Shown here in pieces: positions 16,238-27,466 of a stretch of DNA of 64,000 nt. The notes beneath the pieces are model-generated. The model searched no databases. It saw only the letters and a list, made by a program, of their open reading frames with translations, and was not told the DNA's origin. The translations under genes were made by a program, and so were the position numbers. The DNA is from Arthrobacter sp. Edens01 (lineage in GTDB: Bacteria; Actinomycetota; Actinomycetes; Actinomycetales; Micrococcaceae): assembly GCF_001307035.1 (NCBI RefSeq), contig NZ_LKIU01000005.1, forward strand, positions 141,664 through 205,663, written 5' to 3'. Numbering within the stretch: the stretch's first letter is position 1; every line of letters begins with the position of its first letter.

Positions 16238-17578
16238 GTGGCCGTAACCAAGAAATCCGTGCCAGCACATACCGGTACCTCCGGGAAACCTCAGGGGTTC
16301 GTGCTGGACACTTCCGTCCTGCTCTCCGATCCGAAGGCAATCCTGCGCTTCGCCGAACATGAAGTGATCCTGCCGCTGGTGGTCATCAGCGAACTCGAAA
16401 GCAAGCGCAGTGACCCGGAGCTGGGCTACTTCGCCAGGGCGGCCCTGCGCCTGCTCGACGACCTGAGGGTCCAGCACGGCGGTCTGGATAAGCCGGTGCC
16501 GATCGGCGATGCCGGCGGGACACTGCGGGTGGAGCTGAACCATGTTTCGCTCGAGGTGCTGCCGCTGGGCATCCGGGGATCCGAGAATGACAACCGTATC
16601 CTCGCAGTGGCCCGGAACCTCGCCGACGAAGGCCGGACCATCACCGTGGTGTCCAAGGATTTGCCCCTGCGTGTGAAGGCCGCTGCAGTGGGGCTGACCG
16701 CCGATGAATACCGCAACGAGCTGGTCCGGGACACGGGCTGGACCGGGATGGTGGAGCTGGAGGTGGGCGACGCCGACGTCAGTTCCCTGTACGACCACCA
16801 GCCCGTGTTCGTTCCTGAAGCGGCCGAACTGCCGGTCAACACCGGGCTGGTGCTGCTGGCCGGACGCTCCTCGGCGCTCGGACGCCTGGGTGCGGACAAA
16901 CAGGTCCGGCTGGTGCGCGGGGACCGGGATGTCTTTGGGCTGCACGGACGCTCGGCCGAACAGCGGCTGGCAATCGACATGCTGATGGACCCGGAGGTCG
17001 GGATTGTCTCGCTCGGCGGACGCGCCGGGACAGGTAAATCCGCCCTGGCCCTGTGCGCCGGACTCGAGGCCGTCCTGGAGCGCAGGGAGCACCGGAAGGT
17101 GGTGGTCTTCCGGCCGCTCTACGCCGTCGGCGGCCAGGAGCTGGGCTACCTTCCCGGCAGCGAAGCGGACAAGATGGGGCCGTGGGGCCAGGCAGTGTTC
17201 GACACGCTGGAGGCGCTGGTTTCCAAGGAAGTCGTGGAGGAAGTCCTGGACCGCGGGATGCTCGAGGTGCTGCCGCTGACCCACATCAGGGGACGGTCAC
17301 TGCATGATTCATTCGTCATTGTGGATGAAGCGCAGTCGCTTGAAAAGAACGTGCTTCTTACGGTCCTCTCCCGGATCGGGCAGAACTCCAAGGTTGTCCT
17401 GACGCACGACGTCGCGCAGCGGGACAACCTGCGGGTGGGCAGGCATGACGGGATTGCTGCCGTTGTGGAGACGCTTAAGGGCCATCCGCTCTTCGGCCAC
17501 ATGACGCTCACACGCTCCGAACGCTCCCCAATCGCCGCGCTGGTAACGGATCTCCTGGAAGAGGGCGCGATCGGCTAG
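16238..17578 (+). CDS. phoH: PIN-PhoH fusion protein (PhoH2/YlaK type)
   Basis: A 446-residue protein with an N-terminal PIN ribonuclease domain ([12 protein letters not shown] near 21-32, with further acidic residues such as SENDNRIL and the VSKDLPLR loop) and a C-terminal PhoH ATPase (Walker [13 protein letters not shown] near 263-274, Walker [14 protein letters not shown]). PhoH2 proteins of mycobacteria are sequence-specific RNA helicases and ribonucleases. In M. tuberculosis phoH2 lies near fum and glpX (Rv1095, Rv1098c, Rv1099c), and the same neighbourhood is kept here. GTG start with GGAG at six-base spacing. No antitoxin gene directly precedes it; a structured leader does. Confidence 0.93.
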   Translation: MAVTKKSVPAHTGTSGKPQGFVLDTSVLLSDPKAILRFAEHEVILPLVVISELESKRSDPELGYFARAALRLLDDLRVQHGGLDKPVPIGDAGGTLRVELNHVSLEVLPLGIRGSENDNRILAVARNLADEGRTITVVSKDLPLRVKAAAVGLTADEYRNELVRDTGWTGMVELEVGDADVSSLYDHQPVFVPEAAELPVNTGLVLLAGRSSALGRLGADKQVRLVRGDRDVFGLHGRSAEQRLAIDMLMDPEVGIVSLGGRAGTGKSALALCAGLEAVLERREHRKVVVFRPLYAVGGQELGYLPGSEADKMGPWGQAVFDTLEALVSKEVVEEVLDRGMLEVLPLTHIRGRSLHDSFVIVDEAQSLEKNVLLTVLSRIGQNSKVVLTHDVAQRDNLRVGRHDGIAAVVETLKGHPLFGHMTLTRSERSPIAALVTDLLEEGAIG

Positions 17579-17640
17579 TTCGTCCACAGGCACCGTGCCC
17601 TGCGGTACGCCGGGACAACCCGTGGCGTACCGTAGGGCGC

Positions 17641-18153
17641 ATGTGGGGGATCGTGGGGGAGTACTGGGACCAATCCCGTCTGGCCGCGTGGCTGGTGCTG
17701 GTGGCACTTGGCTACTTTGCCGTGCTGGCCTGGAAACTGGCGCGGACGGACATCCAAAGCAGGCGGCTGCCGGACCGCCTGGTGCTGCCTGCCTATCCTG
17801 CCGCCGCGGTGCTGCTGGGATCCGCGGCCCTGGTAGGCGGCGACGCCGGGCGCCTGGCCGGTATGGCGGGCGGCGGATTCCTGCTGCTCGCCGGTTACTT
17901 CCTGCTGCGGGTCCTGTCGCCGTCCGGGCTGGGGCTGGGAGACGTCAAGCTTGCCGGTGTGCTGGGCCTTTATCTCGGTTTTGCGGGGTGGAGCCATGTG
18001 CTGGCAGGTGCAGCGGCGGGGTTCGTGCTGGGTGGCCTGTGGGGGCTGGGGCTGGTCCTGACCGGGAAGGGGACCGGCAAGACCCGTATCCCCTTTGGCC
18101 CGTTTATGCTCGCAGGAACGGCCCTGGCGCTCGCGGTCCCTGGCCTAGAGTAG
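17641..18153 (+). CDS. A24 family peptidase (prepilin peptidase-like)
   Basis: A 170-residue membrane aspartic protease with only the A24 catalytic domain and no N-terminal methylase domain. The two aspartates are in ARTDIQSRRLPD (near residue 38) and GLGLGDVKLAG (GxGD, near residue 101). Expected to cut type IV or Flp prepilin leaders at the membrane. No pilin or secretion genes are in the window, so its substrates must be encoded elsewhere. ATG start; a TACCGT box seven bases upstream suggests near-leaderless transcription. The last codon overlaps the promoter of the Nudix gene. Confidence 0.9.
   Translation: MWGIVGEYWDQSRLAAWLVLVALGYFAVLAWKLARTDIQSRRLPDRLVLPAYPAAAVLLGSAALVGGDAGRLAGMAGGGFLLLAGYFLLRVLSPSGLGLGDVKLAGVLGLYLGFAGWSHVLAGAAAGFVLGGLWGLGLVLTGKGTGKTRIPFGPFMLAGTALALAVPGLE
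18146..18151 (+). promoter_or_regulatory. Leaderless -10 box for the Nudix gene
   Basis: TAGAGT ends six bases before the ATG at 18158 and overlaps the stop codon of the preceding peptidase gene. Confidence 0.6.
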
Positions 18154-18157
18154 TGCC

Positions 18158-18628
18158 ATGCCCACACCAGACTTCATCCTTTCCCTGCGCGAAAAAGTGG
18201 GCCACGACCTGCTGTGGCTTCCCGGGGTTGCCGCCGTCGTCTTCAATCCGGCAGGCGAAGTGCTGCTGGGCCGCCGCGCGGACAACGGCCGCTGGACCAT
18301 CATCACGGGCATTCTTGAACCGGGAGAAGAGCCCGGTCCCGGCCTGCTGCGGGAGGTCGAAGAGGAGACCGGTGTGCGGGCGAAGCTCGAGCACCTCATC
18401 CACGTGGGCACCACTGACCCGATCATGTTTCCCAACCAGGACCGCTGCCAGTTCCTGAACCTGGCGTTCCGGTGCGCCTGGGTTTCCGGTACCGCGCGGG
18501 TGAACGACGACGAGTCCTCCGAGGTGGGCTGGTTCGCACTGGACGGGCTTCCGGAGCTGAACGCCCGGCACCGGATGCTCATCGAGCTGGCCCGCACGTC
18601 CACCGGTGTGCCGGTTTTCGAGGTCTAG
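18158..18628 (+). CDS. Nudix hydrolase
   Basis: A 156-residue cytoplasmic Nudix protein. The Nudix box runs GILEPGEEPGPGLLREVEEE then TGV near residues 49-71 and fits GX5EX7REUXEEXGU with all acidic metal ligands present. Family members cleave nucleoside diphosphates linked to another group; substrate unknown. Bulk features (WFALDGLPELN) suggest an ADP-ribose or mutator-like hydrolase without deciding. The ATG is fixed by the TAGAGT box six bases upstream. A perfect 16-base hairpin follows the stop. Confidence 0.92.
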   Translation: MPTPDFILSLREKVGHDLLWLPGVAAVVFNPAGEVLLGRRADNGRWTIITGILEPGEEPGPGLLREVEEETGVRAKLEHLIHVGTTDPIMFPNQDRCQFLNLAFRCAWVSGTARVNDDESSEVGWFALDGLPELNARHRMLIELARTSTGVPVFEV

Positions 18629-18648
18629 GGTCTTCGACGCCTGGATAA

Positions 18649-18690
18649 GGCAGGAGGGTGCACCACCTGCCGGCGGTGCACCCTCCTGCC
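18649..18690 (+). terminator. Strong hairpin terminator between convergent Nudix and MFS genes
   Basis: Perfect 16-base stem (18649-18664 with 18675-18690) and a 10-base loop. The bases after it are GGGCGTTCCTT, a weak T tract. Likely works for both converging transcripts. Confidence 0.8.
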
Positions 18691-18727
18691 GGGCGTTCCT
18701 TAGCCCGGGCGCCTGTTGGAGCCCCTG

Positions 18728-21087
<2,360 letters not shown>

Positions 21088-21097
21088 GAAGTAAACT

Positions 21098-21124
21098 TTT
21101 GCACGCTGCGGAGCTTAGTGCAAA
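21098..21124 (-). promoter_or_regulatory. Probable TetR operator upstream of the tetR-MFS operon
   Basis: Perfect inverted repeat TTTGCAC (21098-21104) and GTGCAAA (21118-21124) with a 13-base spacer, placed just before the tetR start. Size and place suit a TetR dimer. Confidence 0.6.
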
Positions 21125-21159
21125 CAGGTCATCGATGCCGTAAAAACTGGCAGCAAAAA

Positions 21160-21185
21160 GGGGCCGCCGGCAACCCGGCGGCCCC
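21160..21185 (-). terminator. Rho-independent terminator of fumC
   Basis: Perfect 11-base stem (21160-21170 with 21175-21185), loop CAAC. On the minus strand it is followed by TTTTTG, so it ends the fumC transcript just before the tetR promoter. Confidence 0.9.
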
Positions 21186-21202
21186 TCATTGAATCCGAAA
21201 GA

Positions 21203-22624
21203 CTAAGCCTGCGGGGGCTTGGTCATGGAGAGGACGTCCAGAGCGGCGTCGAGCTGTTCCTCGGTGACCTCGCCGCGCTCGACGAAACCGAGTTCGACGA
21301 CGGCCTGGCGGATGGTCTTGCCTTCCTTGACCGCGAACTTGGCGATCTTGGCGGCGTTCTCGTAGCCGATGTACTTGTTCAGCGGAGTAACGATCGAAGG
21401 GGAGGCCTCGGCGAGGTAGCGGGCACGCTCCACGTTGGCTTCGATGCCGTCGATCATCTTGTCCGCCATGATCACGGAGGAGTTGGCCAGCAGGCGGATG
21501 GACTCGAGCAGGTTCGAGGCGATGACGGGGATGCCGACATTCAGCTCGAAGTAGCCGAACGTACCGGCCCAGGCGATGGCGGCGTCGTTGCCCACAACCT
21601 GTGCGGCAACCTGCATAACGGCCTCGGAGATGACCGGGTTGACCTTGCCCGGCATGATCGAGGAGCCCGGCTGCAGGTCGGGGATGGCAATTTCGCCCAG
21701 GCCGGTGTTGGGGCCGGAGCCCATCCAGCGCAGGTCGTTGGCGATCTTGGAGAAGGACACTGCAATGGTGCGCAGCATGCCGGAGACCTCAACGAGGGCG
21801 TCGCGGTTGGCCTGGGATTCGAAGTGGTCCCGGGCTTCGGTCAGCGGCAGGCCGGTGTCGGCAGCGAGCAGTTCGATCACACGCTGCGGGAAGCCGGCCG
21901 GGGTGTTGATGCCGGTGCCGACGGCGGTGCCGCCCAGGGGAACCTCGGCAACGCGGGGCAGGGAGGCCTGGATGCGCTCGATGCCGTAGCGGACCTGTGC
22001 GGCGTAGCCGCCGAATTCCTGGCCCAGGGTCACCGGGGTGGCGTCCATGAGGTGCGTGCGGCCGGACTTGACGACGTCCTTGAACTCTTCGGCCTTGCGC
22101 TCCAGGGAGGCAGCCAGGTGCTCCAGTGCCGGGATCAGGTTGTTGATCAGGGCGGAGGTGGCGGCAACATGCACGGAGGTCGGGAAGACGTCGTTCGAGG
22201 ACTGCGAGGCGTTGACGTGGTCGTTCGGGTGAACAGAGGTCTCGCTGCCGGCAGCCTTCAGGGCACGGGTGGCGAGCTCCGCCAGGACCTCGTTGGTGTT
22301 CATGTTCGAGGACGTGCCGGAACCGGTCTGGAACACGTCGATCGGGAACTGGCCGTTGTGCTTGCCTGCTGCCACTTCGTCAGCAGCAGCAGCGATCGCC
22401 TTGGCGCGCTCGTCGTCGAGCACTCCCAGTTCTGCGTTGGCGGTTGCGGCAGCCTTCTTGATGCGGGCCAGGGCTTCGATGTGCGCGTCATCCAGCGGCT
22501 TGCCGGAGATCGGGAAGTTCTCGACGGCGCGCTGGGTCTGGGCGCGGTAAAGGGCGTTTACCGGGACGCGGACCTCACCCATCGTGTCATGTTCAATGCG
22601 GTATTCAGCGGAGTTGGAAGTCAT
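21203..22624 (-). CDS. fumC: Class II fumarate hydratase
   Basis: Iron-independent fumarase of the TCA cycle, which hydrates fumarate to malate; 473 residues, normal length. The superfamily signature [11 protein letters not shown] lies near residue 319, with [16 protein letters not shown] near 137-152 and [19 protein letters not shown] near 190. ATG start with a TAGGCT box seven bases upstream (complement of 22632-22637) and no ribosome binding site, so probably leaderless. Next to carbonic anhydrase, DUF4245 and glpX, close to the fum-glpX-Rv1100 neighbourhood of M. tuberculosis. Confidence 0.97.
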   Translation of the reverse strand: MTSNSAEYRIEHDTMGEVRVPVNALYRAQTQRAVENFPISGKPLDDAHIEALARIKKAAATANAELGVLDDERAKAIAAAADEVAAGKHNGQFPIDVFQTGSGTSSNMNTNEVLAELATRALKAAGSETSVHPNDHVNASQSSNDVFPTSVHVAATSALINNLIPALEHLAASLERKAEEFKDVVKSGRTHLMDATPVTLGQEFGGYAAQVRYGIERIQASLPRVAEVPLGGTAVGTGINTPAGFPQRVIELLAADTGLPLTEARDHFESQANRDALVEVSGMLRTIAVSFSKIANDLRWMGSGPNTGLGEIAIPDLQPGSSIMPGKVNPVISEAVMQVAAQVVGNDAAIAWAGTFGYFELNVGIPVIASNLLESIRLLANSSVIMADKMIDGIEANVERARYLAEASPSIVTPLNKYIGYENAAKIAKFAVKEGKTIRQAVVELGFVERGEVTEEQLDAALDVLSMTKPPQA

Positions 22625-22696
22625 GGCTACCAGCCTAGTCGGCGCGCCCGCCGGCGCTGAAACGCGTGTCGGATTGGGGCGGGCAGCCTGGCCCTG

Positions 22697-23362
22697 CTAT
22701 CCGGCTGCGAGGTCCGGAGCGCCGGCTTCCAGCTGGCCGATGCTGGACACCAGGTCCGCCCGGCCTTCAGCCAGCCGGTAGGAGAGCCCGACGACGGCGG
22801 TCGACCCGGAAGCGACGGCGTCGGAAATCAGGCGCGAACTTTCCACCAGGCGCTCAGCTGTCTGCCGCGTGTGCTCCACAACCATGTCGTTGACATCCTC
22901 GAGGCCGTTCCGGCGCGCAGCGAGGACGGACGGGGTAATCCGCTCAACCAGGTTGCGCACGTAGCCCGACGGCATTGAACCGGTGTCCACCGTGTGCTTG
23001 GCGGCCGTCACCGCACCGCAGCTGTCATGGCCCAGGATTACGATCAGCGGAACGCCCAGGACGCCGACGCTGTACTCGAGCGAGCCCAGGACGGCGTCGT
23101 CGGTGACCTGCCCGGCGGTGCGGACCACAAAAACGTCGCCCAGCCCAAGGTCGAAGATGATTTCAGCGGCCAGCCGGGAGTCCGAGCAGCCAAATATGAC
23201 CGCGAAGGGATTCTGCTCGTTGACCAGGGAACTGCGGCGCGGGGCATCCTGGTTTGGATGCCGTGAAGCGCCGGAGACAAAACGCTCGTTTCCTTCTCGG
23301 AGCCGCTGCCATGCTTCGGCCGGCGTCAGGGGAGCAGTAAGGGGGCTGTTCAATTCGGTCAC
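22697..23362 (-). CDS. Beta-class carbonic anhydrase
   Basis: Zinc enzyme that interconverts CO2 and bicarbonate, 221 residues. Zinc ligands and partner residues are present: Cys and the Asp-Arg pair in FGCSDSRLAAEIIFD (near 56-70), and His and Cys in ILGHDSCGAVTAA (near 107-119). GTG start with a TATTCT box exactly six bases upstream (complement of 23369-23374), a good leaderless promoter. Bicarbonate would feed carboxylases and pH balance; the link to neighbouring fumC is likely only positional. Confidence 0.94.
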   Translation of the reverse strand: MTELNSPLTAPLTPAEAWQRLREGNERFVSGASRHPNQDAPRRSSLVNEQNPFAVIFGCSDSRLAAEIIFDLGLGDVFVVRTAGQVTDDAVLGSLEYSVGVLGVPLIVILGHDSCGAVTAAKHTVDTGSMPSGYVRNLVERITPSVLAARRNGLEDVNDMVVEHTRQTAERLVESSRLISDAVASGSTAVVGLSYRLAEGRADLVSSIGQLEAGAPDLAAG

Positions 23363-23449
23363 TGTTCAAGAATACGGCGCATTGGGAGCCGAACCGTTCC
23401 TGCACTGCTTGTGTTACCGCCGGAGTTCCACCCGCGGCGGGAGTCCCTG

Positions 23450-24037
23450 CTACTGCTGCTGGGTATTGATGTCGGCCAGCACTGCTTCGGCCAGTTCGTC
23501 CACAGTTGCCAGGTCCGCTTCGGAACTGAGGATCACGGTCATGCCGTTGACCTCGGTGACTAGGTGGCCTTCTCCGTTGGCGCTGTCCCGCAGCTGCCAG
23601 GTGGCACCGCCTGCGGTGCGCTCACCTGCCACCAGTGAATCCTTGGTGGTCTGGGAGATCCATGTGGGGTTGGCTGTATTGGTCTGGGTCAGCCGGATGA
23701 ACTGGGTGTCCGGAGTGAGATATCCCACTTCCCAGGTCGGGACTCCGGTGTTGACGCCGGAATCCCAGCGGGCGTAATTGGCGGTCCAGCCCTCGGGCAG
23801 ATCCGGAGCCAGCGGCGGGTACCCGGCGTCGTCGGCTGCTTCCGAGGCAATTGCCTGGACATCCACGTTGCGCGGCTGCATCTTCTGGTACGGGTTCAGC
23901 AGCACCGGCACCAGTACGATCGCCAGCGTGATTCCGGTGGCGATAAGCATTCCAATGACCGTCGCGTTGGCGCGCTTGGCCTGCTTTGCGGTCAGGGTAG
24001 GGGTAACGGGCTCTTCGGGCTGCTGCTGCTCACTCAC
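23450..24037 (-). CDS. DUF4245 domain-containing membrane protein
   Basis: A 195-residue protein of unknown function matching DUF4245, with a cytoplasmic N-terminus, one transmembrane segment (about residues 28-48, TVIGMLIATGITLAIVLVPV) and an external domain containing LPEGWTANYARWDSG, YLTPDTQFIRLTQT and MTVILSSEADL. Divergent from glpX, like Rv1100 in M. tuberculosis. GTG at 24037 is chosen over a GTG ten codons earlier because homologous proteins begin near the Ser-Glu-Gln stretch. The ribosome binding site is weak for both, so the start is uncertain. Confidence 0.85.
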   Translation of the reverse strand: MSEQQQPEEPVTPTLTAKQAKRANATVIGMLIATGITLAIVLVPVLLNPYQKMQPRNVDVQAIASEAADDAGYPPLAPDLPEGWTANYARWDSGVNTGVPTWEVGYLTPDTQFIRLTQTNTANPTWISQTTKDSLVAGERTAGGATWQLRDSANGEGHLVTEVNGMTVILSSEADLATVDELAEAVLADINTQQQ

Positions 24038-24249
24038 TCTTCCATGATCGCCTATCCGGGGCGGCAAGTCCTATTCGCGCACAACGGGACACCGGCGGCG
24101 CATGGGGCCCTGTGAATTCCAAATTGCCCGGTGCCAGCAGTGGCGCCGGCCACTTGGCGACTATGATCAGATCAAGGAACAGCAGGCGGCGTACTGTTCG
24201 GGACCCAGTTCCGGAGAGTTCTGCCCGAATTTCAAAGATGAGGTTAGAC

Positions 24250-25278
24250 GTGTCCCAAGGTGCCCAGTATTCAACTCTTTCACCCGCGCTGGCAGTCGGC
24301 GACGACGAGCCGGACCGCAACCTCGCGCTGGAACTTGTCCGCGTAACTGAAGCCGCCGCCATTGCAGGCGGACACTGGGTTGGCTTCGGCGACAAGAACG
24401 CCGCTGACGGCGCGGCAGTGGACGCCATGCGTTCGCTGATCTCCACCGTCCACTTCAACGGCGTTGTGGTCATCGGTGAGGGCGAGAAGGATGAAGCGCC
24501 CATGCTTTACAACGGCGAGCACGTTGGCGACGGAACCGGGGCGCTCTGCGACGTGGCAGTGGACCCGATCGACGGCACCCGCCTGACCGCCCTGGGTATC
24601 AACAATGCCCTGGCCGTACTGGCAGTCGCCGAACGCGGAACCATGTTCGATCCCTCCGCAGTGTTCTACATGGAGAAGCTGGTCACCGGGCCCGAAGCCG
24701 CAGACATGGTGGACCTCCGCCTGCCGGTCAAGCAGAACCTGCACCTGATCGCCAAGGCCAAGGGCAAGAAGATCAACCAGCTCAACGTCATGATCCTTGA
24801 GCGCGACCGGCACAAGCCGCTGGTCCAGGAAATCCGCGATGCCGGTGCGCGTACCCGGATGCTGATGGACGGCGACGTCGCCGGCGGCATTGCAGCAGCC
24901 CGCGAGGGTACCGACGTCGACGCCCTGATGGGTATTGGCGGCACGCCTGAGGGCATTATCACCGCCTGCGCGGTCAAGACCCTTGGCGGAGTCATCCAGG
25001 GCCGCCTGTGGCCGACCTCGGACGAGGAAAAGCAGAAGGCCATCGACGCCGGCCACGACCTGGACCGGGTGCTCTCCACCAACGACCTGGTTACCAGCGA
25101 CAACTGCTACTTCGCAGCTACCGGCATCACCGACGGCGACCTGGTGCGCGGCGTCCGCTACAAGAAGGACCGGGTGCTCACCCAGTCCATCGTGATGCGT
25201 TCCAAGTCCGGGACCATCCGCATGGTTGACGGCGAGCACCAGTCACACAAGTGGGAGTCCTACGCCCGGCTTCGCTAG
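24250..25278 (+). CDS. glpX: Class II fructose-1,6-bisphosphatase
   Basis: Gluconeogenic enzyme that removes the 1-phosphate from fructose-1,6-bisphosphate, 342 residues. Metal and substrate motifs: GEGEKDEAPMLYNGE near residues 77-91, the DPIDGTRLTALG motif near 103-114, and GIGGTPEGIITACAVK near 233-248. I chose GTG at 24250, since GAGG lies six bases upstream and the product then begins like other actinobacterial GlpX; an open frame continues upstream without support. A TATGAT box at 24162-24167 could be the -10, giving a leader of about 75 nt. A strong terminator follows. Confidence 0.96.
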   Translation: MSQGAQYSTLSPALAVGDDEPDRNLALELVRVTEAAAIAGGHWVGFGDKNAADGAAVDAMRSLISTVHFNGVVVIGEGEKDEAPMLYNGEHVGDGTGALCDVAVDPIDGTRLTALGINNALAVLAVAERGTMFDPSAVFYMEKLVTGPEAADMVDLRLPVKQNLHLIAKAKGKKINQLNVMILERDRHKPLVQEIRDAGARTRMLMDGDVAGGIAAAREGTDVDALMGIGGTPEGIITACAVKTLGGVIQGRLWPTSDEEKQKAIDAGHDLDRVLSTNDLVTSDNCYFAATGITDGDLVRGVRYKKDRVLTQSIVMRSKSGTIRMVDGEHQSHKWESYARLR

Positions 25279-25305
25279 GCGGGAATTCGCCCCTAAGGCA
25301 TAAGC

Positions 25306-25343
25306 AAAGGGAGGGTCCGGCATCCGGACCCTCCCTTTCGTTT
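25306..25343 (+). terminator. Rho-independent terminator of glpX
   Basis: Perfect 15-base stem (25306-25320 with 25324-25338), loop CAT, then CGTTT. The stem has AAA/TTT ends, so it can act on both strands and would also serve the convergent TspO-like gene. Confidence 0.9.
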
Positions 25344-25379
25344 GCCTCCTGCCCGGAGTTATCAGTGATCAGCCACGGC

Positions 25380-26225
25380 TCAGCCCCGGCGGATTGCTGC
25401 CACTCGAGCGCCGGCCGTCGCGATCACTACGATGGCGGCTGCCGCTGCCGCCGCGACTGCGGTGGGAGTGGAGAGCAGTTCGCCGTTTACCCGGGAAACA
25501 GCGATCCAGGACAGGCCCCAGGCCAGAGCCGCCGCGGGAGCAAGGCGTCCTCGGCCGTAGAGGGCCAGCCCAACACCCACGGCTGCCGCTGCGGCCAGCA
25601 CAATGAAGGCCCAGATAACCGGGTCCAGGCCGAATCCGTTGAAACCGCCGGAGGTCAGTGCTGAAGCAATGTTGGCGCAGATCGCCACGCAGACCCAGCC
25701 GAGGTACAGCCCCAGCGTGCCGTCCACAACGACGGCGCCCAGCAGGCTGTCCGGACGGCTGCGGGAGTAGCGCTTGAAAATGATCGCCAGAACCACCAGC
25801 AGTGCCGCGATCACCACAACGGAGAGGGGGACGGATCCTGCCTGCACACTCAGGATCCAGGCCGCGTTCAGGATCAGGGACGCGGCCACCAGCCAGCCCA
25901 GGCTGCGCTGGCGGGGCGTAGCCCGCTGGGAGGGGAACCACTGGTAAATGGTGTAGGCGCCCAGGCCGGTGTAGATCACGGACCAGATGGAGAACGCCGG
26001 GCTGGCAGGGGCAAGGTAGGTGGCGTCAGCGCTCAGCGCCCCGCCGGCGGCTTCGGCGATGCGGGTGCCGCCGAAGACCCCGACGCCGATCACCGATCCG
26101 ATGATGCAGACGATGAAGGAGACTGTGACCGTCAGCTGCCGGGCCAGGTCGCTGCGCTGATAGGAACCCGCGACCGCCGGATCCGCAGGCGAATGACTGG
26201 ATGTGTTGGGAGTCGAAGTAGCCAT
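25380..26225 (-). CDS. Tryptophan-rich sensory protein (TspO/MBR-like), enlarged
   Basis: A 281-residue polytopic membrane protein resembling the TspO/MBR family in its tryptophan-containing motif region (AFSIWSVIYTGLGAYTIYQW and LNAAWILSV), but with about nine hydrophobic segments against five in classic TspO of about 160 residues. TspO binds tetrapyrroles or cholesterol; whether this version does is unknown. ATG at 26225 is preferred. The frame remains open upstream but would then overlap the divergent FemAB gene. A TACGCT box five bases before the ATG suggests a leaderless start; no ribosome binding site is seen. Confidence 0.8.
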   Translation of the reverse strand: MATSTPNTSSHSPADPAVAGSYQRSDLARQLTVTVSFIVCIIGSVIGVGVFGGTRIAEAAGGALSADATYLAPASPAFSIWSVIYTGLGAYTIYQWFPSQRATPRQRSLGWLVAASLILNAAWILSVQAGSVPLSVVVIAALLVVLAIIFKRYSRSRPDSLLGAVVVDGTLGLYLGWVCVAICANIASALTSGGFNGFGLDPVIWAFIVLAAAAAVGVGLALYGRGRLAPAAALAWGLSWIAVSRVNGELLSTPTAVAAAAAAAIVVIATAGARVAAIRRG

Positions 26226-26355
26226 ATTCGAGCGTAACAAAGCCTGCTTACTAATTTCCCGGGTATTTTCCGGTCCGTGGGTTTCGGCTCTATAACATCC
26301 GTGCGAGATCCCGTGCGTTCGGAGGCGGTGCCGGCTTCCACGTAGGCTAGTTGAT

Positions 26356-27381
26356 ATGACATTGAGCGTTACTCCCTGCACCGATCCGTCCCGCTGGAAC
26401 GGCTTCGTTAACCAGTTCAACGGGCACCCGCAGCAGCTGTGGGGCTGGGGCAAGACCAAGGCGGAACACGGCTGGAGCGCGGAGCGGCTCCTGCTTTCCG
26501 ACGGCGGGCAGGTGGTTGGAACGGCGCAGCTGCTTCTCCGGCGCCTGCCTTTCCCGTTCCGCGCACTGGCGTACATCCCGCGCGGGCCGCAGGGGGAACC
26601 CGGACGCGAAACGCAGCTGCTTGACGCCGTCGCCGGCTATGCCAGGGACAAGCATCATGCCGTGGCGCTGACCACCGAACCGGACTGGGAAGCTTCCTCC
26701 GACGCTGCCGGCCTGCTCCCCGCCGCCGGTTTCCGGCAGAGCACGAACACCATCCTGATCCCGCGCACGCTGATCCTGGACCTTCGCCTCAGCGAGGAGG
26801 ATCTGCTGGCCGCGATGAGCAAGAAGCACCGCCAGTACATCCGGAAATCCGGCAGGGAAGCGCTGGAGTACCGCGCGGTGCGCCGGGAAGAAATCCCGCA
26901 GTGCCTGGCGGTGTACAAGCAGACCGCTGAGCGGGCCGGCTTCGGTATCCACGAAGACGGCTACTACCTGGACATCTTCGACAACCTCGGTGCTGATTCG
27001 CCCGTCTACGCAGCCTTCAAGGGCGATGACGTGGTGGCTTTCCTCTGGCTTTCGGCCAGCGGCTTCACCGCATTCGAACTGTACGGCGGCATGAGCGAGG
27101 AAGGCGAACGCCTGCGCGCCAATTACGCGCTGAAGTGGCTGGCCATCCGCGAGATGAAGGAACGCGGTATTACCCGCTACGACTTCAACGGCCTGCTCAA
27201 CGACGGGGTATCCAAGTTCAAGATGGGCTGGGCCCAGCACGAGGACCTGCTGGCAGGAACCTGGGACAAGCCGCTCTCCCCGCTCTATCCGCTGTACAAC
27301 TCCGCCCTCCCGCTGGCCAAGACGGCGCTGCGCAAGGTTCGCGGAGCTGTTGCCGGTGTCCGGGAACGGCTGGGCCGGTAG
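26356..27381 (+). CDS. FemAB/FemX-family peptidoglycan bridge aminoacyltransferase
   Basis: A 341-residue peptidyltransferase with twin GNAT folds. Typical blocks are QQLWGWGKTKAEHGW near residues 25-40, SKKHRQYIRKSGREAL near 155-170, and GGMSEEGERLRANYALKWLA followed by YDFNGL. The family adds the first or later amino acids to the lysine side chain of lipid II using aminoacyl-tRNA. Micrococcaceae have lysine-type peptidoglycan with interpeptide bridges, so a bridge-building role fits; which residue it adds cannot be read. ATG start with a TAGGCT box seven bases upstream. Transcribed alone. The alternative is a tRNA-dependent lipid aminoacyltransferase. Confidence 0.88.
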   Translation: MTLSVTPCTDPSRWNGFVNQFNGHPQQLWGWGKTKAEHGWSAERLLLSDGGQVVGTAQLLLRRLPFPFRALAYIPRGPQGEPGRETQLLDAVAGYARDKHHAVALTTEPDWEASSDAAGLLPAAGFRQSTNTILIPRTLILDLRLSEEDLLAAMSKKHRQYIRKSGREALEYRAVRREEIPQCLAVYKQTAERAGFGIHEDGYYLDIFDNLGADSPVYAAFKGDDVVAFLWLSASGFTAFELYGGMSEEGERLRANYALKWLAIREMKERGITRYDFNGLLNDGVSKFKMGWAQHEDLLAGTWDKPLSPLYPLYNSALPLAKTALRKVRGAVAGVRERLGR

Positions 27382-27425
27382 ATTCCAGCTCCGGCACATC
27401 CCGGCCGCCGCGTATCCCGGCCGCC

Positions 27426-27465
27426 GCGTCTCCCGGCCGGGCGTAACCGCCCGGCTGGGAGACGC
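27426..27465. terminator. Bidirectional hairpin between femX-like gene and manA
   Basis: An 18-base stem with a single G-T pair (27426-27443 with 27448-27465), loop TAAC, between convergent genes. No T tract, so termination efficiency is uncertain. Confidence 0.7.
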
Positions 27466-27466
27466 G

